A stretch of 64,000 nucleotides of DNA from Bacteroidota bacterium (GTDB lineage: Bacteria; Bacteroidota; Bacteroidia; Bacteroidales; VadinHA17), in NCBI GenBank assembly GCA_018262715.1, contig JADFDS010000008.1, forward strand, positions 24,259 through 88,258, read 5' to 3'. The notes beneath the pieces were generated by a model. It was given only the letters and a program-made list of their open reading frames with translations, did not search any database and had not been told where the DNA came from. The position numbers and the translations under genes were made by a program. Below are positions 57,744 to 64,000 of this stretch, piece by piece (positions within the stretch are counted from its first letter, which is position 1; each line of letters begins with the position of its first letter).

Positions 57744-58067
57744 ATGAAAACAAGAAACAACATACTTTTGCCACGGGCACAGAAGCCGCTGACTATCCTT
57801 GGTGAGAACATCCGGCTTGCGAGGCTGAGAAGAAGATACAGTATGGAACAGGTTGCAGAGAGGGCTGATATCAGCAGACCCACATTGCACTCAATTGAAA
57901 GAGGCAACTCCAATGTGACAATAGGGGCATATGTTAAAGTATTGTTCGTGCTTGGACTGGAAGGTGATATTGCCAAAGTGGCAACAGATGACATCTTGGG
58001 CCGAAAACTTCAAGATTTTGGGTTAACGGTCAGGAAAAGAGCGCCCAAAATAAACAAATCGGTGTGA
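57744..58067 (+). CDS. XRE/HipB-like helix-turn-helix protein
   Basis: LGENIRLARLRRRYSMEQVAERADISRPTLHSIERGNSNVTIGAYVKVLFVLGLE. Confidence 0.85.
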   Translation: MKTRNNILLPRAQKPLTILGENIRLARLRRRYSMEQVAERADISRPTLHSIERGNSNVTIGAYVKVLFVLGLEGDIAKVATDDILGRKLQDFGLTVRKRAPKINKSV

Positions 58068-58087
58068 CGGCTTCCGGGGGCATGGCA

Positions 58088-58117
58088 TTTACAATGCTTT
58101 ATCGCCTACGGCGAAAA
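58088..58117 (+). repeat. Family A box + hairpin without heptamers
   Basis: TTTACAATGCTTTATCGCC-TAC-GGCGAAAAT. Confidence 0.75.
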
Positions 58118-58122
58118 TTTAT

Positions 58123-58130
58123 TAGTTTTG
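58123..58130 (+). promoter_or_regulatory. Bacteroidota -7 box TAGTTTTG upstream of UpxY-like gene
   Basis: TAGTTTTG 19 nt before ATG 58150. Confidence 0.45.
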
Positions 58131-58149
58131 CATACTGATTGAAAGGACC

Positions 58150-58857
58150 ATGGAAGAAACCCAGTCACAGCCGGCTGTAACCCCGCTGCCGGCCGCCACT
58201 TTGTCAGGTGGCCCACCTCCGGCCGCAGTCACGCTGCCGGGCGCCACGCCACCGGCCGCCACTTCGCCGGCCGCCGCCACTCCTCCGGCCGCAGTCACGC
58301 TGCCGGCCGCCGCCACTGCGAAGCCGCCAAGGGAACTGAAGAAACCGGAGAAGGCCTGGTATGCCGTTTATACGAATTCCAGGGCGGAGAAACGGGTCAG
58401 CGACCGCATAGATGAACTGGGCATCGAAACATTCCTCCCCCTCCAGAAAACACTCCGCCAGTGGTCCGACCGCAAGAAGCTGGTTGAAAAACCGCTCATC
58501 TCTTCCTACGTATTCGTGAAAATCATCCCTCGCGACTACTTCACCGTACGCAAGATAGACGGGGTGGTCAAGTTCATCATGATACAGGGCAAACCGGTTC
58601 CCATCCCGGAGGCGCAGATCACTAACCTCCGCATACTCTGCGGCAGCGATGCCGAAGTTGAAGTCAGCGCTGACGTTTATGAAAAGGGCGACCAGGTTGA
58701 AGTCACCGTCGGCAGCCTCGCAGGCCTCCGCGGTGAACTCATACGCGTGGGCCGCAAACATAAGGTGGTGATAAGGATCATCCAGCCCGGAATGAACCTC
58801 ACCGTAGATATTAAAACCAACGCCATACGTAAACTCGCAAAAAATTCAGATATTTAG
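58150..58857 (+). CDS. UpxY/NusG-like transcription antiterminator with Pro/Ala-rich N-terminal extension
   Basis: KAWYAVYTNSRAEKRVSDRIDELGIETFLPLQKTLRQWSDRKKLVEKPLISSYVFVKI; first gene of the EPS cluster. Confidence 0.9.
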   Translation: MEETQSQPAVTPLPAATLSGGPPPAAVTLPGATPPAATSPAAATPPAAVTLPAAATAKPPRELKKPEKAWYAVYTNSRAEKRVSDRIDELGIETFLPLQKTLRQWSDRKKLVEKPLISSYVFVKIIPRDYFTVRKIDGVVKFIMIQGKPVPIPEAQITNLRILCGSDAEVEVSADVYEKGDQVEVTVGSLAGLRGELIRVGRKHKVVIRIIQPGMNLTVDIKTNAIRKLAKNSDI

Positions 58858-58882
58858 TACGCCAAATACTCATCCGAAAACT

Positions 58883-59038
58883 ATGACCTTCAGACCTTCA
58901 GACTTCAGACCTTCAGACCTTCAGACCTTCAGACCTTCAGACCTCAGACCTCAGACCTCAGACCTTCAGACCTCAGACCTTCAGACCTTCAGACCTTCAG
59001 ACCTTCAGACCTCAGACCTTCAGACCTCAGACATATGA
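58883..59038 (+). CDS. 51-aa ORF encoded wholly by the 7/8-nt repeat array
   Basis: ATG at 58883; MTFRPSDFRPSDLQTFRPSDLRPQTSDLQTSDLQTFRPSDLQTSDLQTSDI*; TGA overlaps wza start as ATGA. Confidence 0.4.
   Translation: MTFRPSDFRPSDLQTFRPSDLRPQTSDLQTSDLQTFRPSDLQTSDLQTSDI
58886..59032 (+). repeat. Family C tandem array (CTTCAGAC/CTCAGAC)
   Basis: About 19 head-to-tail units of 7 or 8 nt ending 3 nt before wza ATG. Confidence 0.97.
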
Positions 59039-59814
59039 AAACGCTACTCCCCCTATTAGCACTGGTCCTCCTTATTGCAGGTTGTTCCACCCAGAAGGAA
59101 CTATCATACCTCAATAACCTCGACGAAATCGGAGGCCAGAACCAGTTCCCCATGGAGGTCCCTGACTACAAGGTACAGCCACGTGACATCATCTATGTCA
59201 GCGTCAAGGCGCAAACCCCCGAGGGGACACTCACCGAGATGCTCAGCGACCGTACCTCGGCAAACATGAACTACATATCCAATGAGGGCTCCGCCTATAT
59301 GATGGGCTACAGCATCGACCCGCAGGGTAACGTAACCCTGCCGTTACTCGGTGACATCCCGGTGGCAGGCATGACAATCTACGGGATCCGCGATCTCTTC
59401 CAGCAGAAGATCGACTCGCTCTTCCGCCACGCCTACGTGGAAGTAAGACTGATGAGCTTCAAGTTCACCGTCATAGGTGAGGTGAGGGCTCCCGGCAGTT
59501 ACGTCAACTACAACGACCAGCTCACCGTTCTCGAGGCCATCGGCCGTGCGGGAGGCATCGCCGAGACCGGCACAAAGGAGAAGATCCTCGTCATCCGCCC
59601 GCAGGGCGAACAGACCCTGACATACCACATCGACCTGCAGGACAAGAGCCTCCTCTCGTCGCCCGCATACTTCATCACCCCCAACGATGTGGTGATAGTG
59701 CAGCCCAACCCGAAGAAGGTCTTCAGCGTCAACCTGCCGACAATCTCGTTCATCCTGGCTACGGTCACAAGCACCATTTCCACCACGTTGTTGTTGATTA
59801 ACTATTTCAAGTAA
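59035..59814 (+). CDS. wza: polysaccharide export protein Wza-like lipoprotein
   Basis: LLIAGCSTQKELSYLNNLDE; YKVQPRDIIYVSVKAQ; TVIGEVRAPGSYVNYNDQLTVLEAIGRAGGIAETG. Confidence 0.92.
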   Translation: MKTLLPLLALVLLIAGCSTQKELSYLNNLDEIGGQNQFPMEVPDYKVQPRDIIYVSVKAQTPEGTLTEMLSDRTSANMNYISNEGSAYMMGYSIDPQGNVTLPLLGDIPVAGMTIYGIRDLFQQKIDSLFRHAYVEVRLMSFKFTVIGEVRAPGSYVNYNDQLTVLEAIGRAGGIAETGTKEKILVIRPQGEQTLTYHIDLQDKSLLSSPAYFITPNDVVIVQPNPKKVFSVNLPTISFILATVTSTISTTLLLINYFK

Positions 59815-59841
59815 GAATGATGGGGAGGGGAGGGGATGTTG

Positions 59842-59925
59842 CTTCTACAATGCTTGATGCCCTACGGGCAAAATCGCACATTGCACATCGCAAATCTACA
59901 ATGCTTGAACTCCTACGGGAATCGA
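59842..59925 (+). repeat. Family A element between wza and wzc
   Basis: CTTCTACAATGCTTGATGCCC-TAC-GGGCAAAATCGCACATTGCACATCGCAAATCTACAATGCTTGAACTCC-TAC-GGGAATCG. Confidence 0.88.
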
Positions 59926-59944
59926 TAATCAAAACCTGAATGTG

Positions 59945-62374
59945 ATGGCAAACGACGAGCAGAGTTATTTCATGCCTGAGAGCGAAGGGATCGACTTCCG
60001 CAGGTATTTTTCGCTCTTCATCAGCAACTGGTACTGGTTTGCCGCAGCCCTCTTCCTGGCCCTGGCCATCGCTTACGGCGTCAACCGCTGGGGCGAGGAG
60101 CTGTACACCGTCCAGAGCACCATGCTTATCAGCGATGAGGAGTACGGCGGCGGCTTCGCCGAAATGGACAAGGTCATCCCCGGCGGCGACATCTTCCGCC
60201 CGCGCCAGAACCTCAAAAACGAGATAGGCATCCTCAAATCGTTCGACCTCAACCATAAGGTGATGTACAGGCTCACCGATTTTCACGTGGTCTACACCGC
60301 CGTCGGCCGGAGGGGCATAGCCGAGAGCCGGATGTACCGCAACTCACCCTTCGTGGTAAAGCTTGACACCGCCACCGTCCGGTTCCAGCCGGGCAAGAGA
60401 GTGGACATAAAAATCCTCTCACCTGAGAAATTCCTCATGACCATTGAGGCAGACGACTACGAGGCAGAACACAGCTTCGGAGAAAAATTCGACCGGTTTG
60501 GCTTCGACTTCACCATCGTGCCGCGCAGCAGCGAACTATCGCCCTTTGAGCCTGACGGCTCGAACAGGTACTGGTTCTATGTTGCCACCCCGGCAGCACT
60601 GGCAAACAGGTACCGCTCGCGGCTTTCAGTGGAGCCGATAGAGGAGGAAGCCACCCTTGTGACACTCACCATCAGCGGCCTGGTGCCTGAGCAGGAGGCT
60701 GATTACCTGAACACCCTGATGGATGAATACAGGAAACTTGGGCTTGACTGGAAGAACGAGGCCGCGGAGAACACAATCAGGTTCATCGACAGCCAGCTTG
60801 GGTTTATCTCCGACTCGCTTCGCAGCGCCGAGGATGACATGGAAAACTTCCGCCTCAATAACCGCTTCGTGGACCTCACCACCGAAGGGAACCTCGTGCT
60901 GCAGCGCCTCGAACGGTTCGAGAACGAAAAAAACACCCTCAACCTCCAGGCGCAATACTACGAGTACCTGAAGGAGTACCTCGTCTCGCGCAACGAGAGC
61001 GGACTGATTGTCTCGCCAAGCATCATGGGCGTCACTGATCCGATGCTCATACGACTGGTAGAGGAGCTCTCCAACCTCCAGCTGCAGCAGAAACAACTTG
61101 GGTTCATGGTGAAGGACGACCTGCCGGCGGCTAACCTCATTACCGGCAATGTCGACCGGGCCAGGGCTGCGCTCCTCGAGAACGTGAACAACAGCATCAA
61201 CCAGCTGAAGATATCTGCCGGCGACGTCCAGGCGCGCATAGCTGATGTCGAGCGACAGCTGGGACGGCTTCCCGGTACGGAGAGAAGGCTGATACAGATT
61301 CAGCGCGACTTCGATCTGAACAACACAGTATATAATTTCCTCCTTGAAAAGAAGGCTGAGGCGGGCATTGCAAGGGCATCGAGGGTTTCTGACAGCAGGG
61401 AGATAGACCGGGCCGAGGCGTACAATGCCGTTCGCGTCAAGCCGCGTGCAAGACAGAATTACATGATGGCGCTGATCCTCGGGCTGCTGCTGCCGGCGCT
61501 GGCCATAGTGCTGATCGACCTGCTGAATAACAAGGTGATTGACAAAAAGGATGTTGAAAAGGCCACGAAGGCGCCGATACTCGGGTTTATCAGCCATAAC
61601 AGCTACGGCTCCGAGATGCCAGTGGCGGAGAAGCCAGGCAGCACGCTTGCCGAGAGTTTCCGCAGCATACGCACTTCGCTGAAGTACTTCATCCCCGACG
61701 ATCAGCCGGCAGTGATTGCCATCACCTCGACCATCAGCGGTGAGGGGAAGACCTTCGTGGCGGTGAACCTGGCGTGCATCATGTCTATGCTCGGCAGGAA
61801 GACTCTGCTGGTGGGCCTCGATCTGCGTAAGCCGCGAATACACAGAATCCTCGGGCTGCACAACAACGAGGGGATGAGCACCCTTCTCAGCGGCAACAGC
61901 AAGTTTGACGAGATCATCCAGAAGACATCCATCGAGAACCTCTGGTTTGCCAGTGCCGGTCCCGTTCCGCCCAATCCTGCCGAGCTCATAGAGCGAAGGA
62001 GCATGACCGAATTCCTCGAGAAAGCGAAGAAGCAGTTTGATTACATCATCATTGACACACCTCCTGCTGCCGTTGTCACCGATGCGCTGGTGCTTGCCGG
62101 CCGTGCCGACATGACCCTTTTTGTTGTGCGGCAGCGCTACACCGAGAAGAGCACTCTTCATCTCATCGACGAGATCTACATGAACAAGGAGATCAAGAAT
62201 CCCGGCGTCATTGTGAATGATATCTCGATGTCAGGTTATTACGGTTACGGTCTCCGTTACGGATACACCATGGGATATTCCTACGGCTATAATTACGGTT
62301 ACAAGTATTACGGTCACACCCCGTACGGCAGAGGCGCCCGCAACAACGCCGGCTCCTACTACAAGGAAGACTAG
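59945..62374 (+). CDS. wzc: Wzc-like chain-length determinant/tyrosine kinase
   Basis: Wzz N-terminus; ITSTISGEGKTFVAVNLACIMSMLGRKTLLVGLDLRKPR; YIIIDTPPAAVVTDALVL; Tyr-rich tail. Confidence 0.93.
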   Translation: MANDEQSYFMPESEGIDFRRYFSLFISNWYWFAAALFLALAIAYGVNRWGEELYTVQSTMLISDEEYGGGFAEMDKVIPGGDIFRPRQNLKNEIGILKSFDLNHKVMYRLTDFHVVYTAVGRRGIAESRMYRNSPFVVKLDTATVRFQPGKRVDIKILSPEKFLMTIEADDYEAEHSFGEKFDRFGFDFTIVPRSSELSPFEPDGSNRYWFYVATPAALANRYRSRLSVEPIEEEATLVTLTISGLVPEQEADYLNTLMDEYRKLGLDWKNEAAENTIRFIDSQLGFISDSLRSAEDDMENFRLNNRFVDLTTEGNLVLQRLERFENEKNTLNLQAQYYEYLKEYLVSRNESGLIVSPSIMGVTDPMLIRLVEELSNLQLQQKQLGFMVKDDLPAANLITGNVDRARAALLENVNNSINQLKISAGDVQARIADVERQLGRLPGTERRLIQIQRDFDLNNTVYNFLLEKKAEAGIARASRVSDSREIDRAEAYNAVRVKPRARQNYMMALILGLLLPALAIVLIDLLNNKVIDKKDVEKATKAPILGFISHNSYGSEMPVAEKPGSTLAESFRSIRTSLKYFIPDDQPAVIAITSTISGEGKTFVAVNLACIMSMLGRKTLLVGLDLRKPRIHRILGLHNNEGMSTLLSGNSKFDEIIQKTSIENLWFASAGPVPPNPAELIERRSMTEFLEKAKKQFDYIIIDTPPAAVVTDALVLAGRADMTLFVVRQRYTEKSTLHLIDEIYMNKEIKNPGVIVNDISMSGYYGYGLRYGYTMGYSYGYNYGYKYYGHTPYGRGARNNAGSYYKED

Positions 62375-62384
62375 ACCCTGACAA

Positions 62385-63440
62385 ATGAAGGGTTTCCTCA
62401 ACGCTCATTATAAGCGGAAGATTGAATCTCTTCCACAGAATCTGCAACCTGCGATTTATCAACCCCGGTCCTCGCAATTCGCAAATCACAAATCCGCCAG
62501 AGGGCGGACACAGTCGCAAATCGCTAATTCCAAATCTGCCCGTCGCCTGGCAATACTGGTAGACAGGAGAAACTGGGCTTACCATGAAAAAGCTCTCGAA
62601 AAGGCACAATACATCGGCGACGAATGGCAGACTGAAATCTTCTTCCTGGAGGACAACCCGAAGATTGATCCCGCTAAGTTTGATTTGCTTTACAATTTCA
62701 ACCATACCCCCTCGAAGTATGATGAGTTGTTCCACGGCCGGCTGATCAAGGGTTTGTACAGTCATTATTACCTGGGTTCATTTACCCCCTGGAGGTATAT
62801 CTACAGGATGGTGAAGCATGCTTCGGTGCTGGTTGTTGCCAACCGGAAGCAGGCTGAAGAGATCAGGCCCTTTTTCAGGAACACCGTGGTGTTGCCCGAC
62901 GGGGTGGACACACAGCAGTTTTACATGGAAAAAGAGCGTACCGGAGATGAGATTGTTGCCGGCTGGAGCGGGAATCCCGACCGCAAACTGCATGGCCGGA
63001 GGGTGAAGCGGTTCTATGAAGTGGTTGAGCCGTCCTGCAAAGCTGCCGGGGTAGAGCTGAGGGTAGGCCAAAACATGACCAGGGATGAGTTGCGCAGGAT
63101 GTACAATGACGTTGATGTGGTTCTGATAGGATCTGTTACCGAGGGAAATCCGTTGTCCCTGTTTGAGGCCGGCGCCTGTGGCCGCACCGTCATTGCCACC
63201 CGTGTGGGTGTCGTCCCCGAAATAATCGAAGACGGATATGATGGTTTTTTAATTGACTCTGATCTTTCAGACCTTCAGACCTCAGACCTATTGACCTTCA
63301 GACTGCGGTGGTGCCGGGAGCACCCCGCCGAAACCCGCCTGATGGGCCTCCGTCTCCGCGAAAAGATCCTTGCCACCCGCACACCTGAAATCACCGGCGA
63401 AGCATTCCGTGAATTGATCAGCAATTTGGTATCCGGATAA
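62385..63440 (+). CDS. glycosyltransferase (group 1/GT4-like) with repeat-derived N-terminus
   Basis: FFRNTVVLPDGVDTQQFYMEK, VLIGSVTEGNPLSLFEAGACGRTVIATRVGVVPEIIEDGYDGFLID. Confidence 0.85.
   Translation: MKGFLNAHYKRKIESLPQNLQPAIYQPRSSQFANHKSARGRTQSQIANSKSARRLAILVDRRNWAYHEKALEKAQYIGDEWQTEIFFLEDNPKIDPAKFDLLYNFNHTPSKYDELFHGRLIKGLYSHYYLGSFTPWRYIYRMVKHASVLVVANRKQAEEIRPFFRNTVVLPDGVDTQQFYMEKERTGDEIVAGWSGNPDRKLHGRRVKRFYEVVEPSCKAAGVELRVGQNMTRDELRRMYNDVDVVLIGSVTEGNPLSLFEAGACGRTVIATRVGVVPEIIEDGYDGFLIDSDLSDLQTSDLLTFRLRWCREHPAETRLMGLRLREKILATRTPEITGEAFRELISNLVSG
62471..62538 (+). repeat. Family A heptamers with nested TCCGCCAGAGGGCGGA palindrome, inside glycosyltransferase ORF
   Basis: CTCGCAATTCGCAAATCACAAA-TCCGCCAGAGGGCGGA-CACAGTCGCAAATCGCTAATTCCAAATCTG. 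Confidence 0.88.
63263..63305 (+). repeat. Family C repeat inside glycosyltransferase ORF
   Basis: TCTTTCAGACCTTCAGACCTCAGACCTATTGACCTTCAGACTG; encodes LSDLQTSDLLTFRL. Confidence 0.88.
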
Positions 63441-63587
63441 CTAAATACTGCCGTCCCGTTCTGCCAGCCGGCGGATGCGGGAATGGTTCTCCTACTTCGT
63501 CTGAGCCCCAAACTGGTACTGCCGGCTGCTCACTGGTAACCGCCGGTTTGCACAAAACTTCTCCTTACGTAGGGTTTGCTGAGAAAA

Positions 63588-63977
63588 TCAAGTTAAGCAA
63601 TAAAGCAACCTGATATTTCTACTCTGTTCGCTGATCCTGTAGTAAAAGAACTGAATCATATTGGCTGTATCCAATGCACCTCCTTCAGCCAGAGAGGTAA
63701 TCCATTTGAAAAAAGAGCCAAAAAAATGATTAGCCTCAAGATGTATGAGGTTCATCACAAAGAAGATACATGCGACCCAGCTCTCTGAGGTCTCTTTGAG
63801 TCTGGCTCGTATTTGATTCAGTGCGTATCCGTTCTTACCCTGTCCGAACTTGCCTTCTATACGATTTCTTTCAGCAGCTTCTTTCCTTGCTTTCCTCTTC
63901 TGAGAGTAACTCTGTTTTTCCTTTGCCGGCCTTCGACCCAATGGTGGTGCCGTAATCTTTATATCCCTTTCTTTCAA
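63588..63977 (-). mobile_element. C-terminal part of IS5/IS1182-like transposase
   Basis: AAERNRIEGKFGQGKNGYALNQIRARLKETSESWVACIFFVMNL; likely continues beyond window end. Confidence 0.7.
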
Positions 63978-64000
63978 CCATCTCCTGTTCTCCTGAGTGG

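Noticed and set aside
58886-59032. Repeat array upstream of wza considered as CRISPR or assembly noise
   Set aside because: Units are 7-8 nt without spacers; a related repeat occurs independently in the glycosyltransferase, which argues against a local artefact.
59908-59919. CTCCTACGGGAAT resembles the conserved 16S rRNA segment ACTCCTACGGGAGGC
   Set aside because: No other rRNA sequence nearby; it is the hairpin of a Family A element.
60626-62161. 511-aa ORF antisense to wzc
   Set aside because: Opposite a well-supported gene; no family motifs; explained by codon bias of the sense gene.

Overview
The window is a chromosomal segment of a Bacteroidota bacterium, probably Bacteroidales/Marinilabiliales. 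I infer this from TAnnTTTG-type promoter boxes, the SprB/FISUMP, DUF1573 and UpxY-like families, and LytTR/Reg_prop signalling. All family calls come from reading motifs; no search was run. Main content: (i) SWIM-finger protein, integrase remnant and tRNA-Met(CAT); (ii) class II aldolase + MtnA pair; (iii) a carbohydrate block with GH125, two ROK kinases, a CBM9-like protein, PFK, PIG-L deacetylase, double-SIS protein and two GH29 fucosidases; (iv) acyl-CoA ligase, IspD, Lgt; (v) LytTR regulator plus propeller kinase, and a PAS kinase; (vi) PBP1C, alpha-2-macroglobulin and DnaG; (vii) RibE/UbiX, IleRS and a DksA-like protein; (viii) a capsule/EPS locus (sugar transferase, Wzi-like, UpxY/NusG-like, Wza, Wzc, glycosyltransferase) ending in a partial transposase. 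The most unusual content is repetitive. There are three families of about 7-nt tandem repeats. One is attached to a hairpin whose arms covary between copies. Several of these repeats lie inside or at the edges of genes. A 79-bp array derived from tRNA-Val carries palindromic insertions and has its own promoter-like and terminator-like sequences. A 7/8-nt array upstream of wza encodes an uninterrupted 51-codon ORF that overlaps the wza start as ATGA. Several core proteins (IleRS, UbiX, PBP1C, NusG-like) carry in-frame low-complexity insertions.
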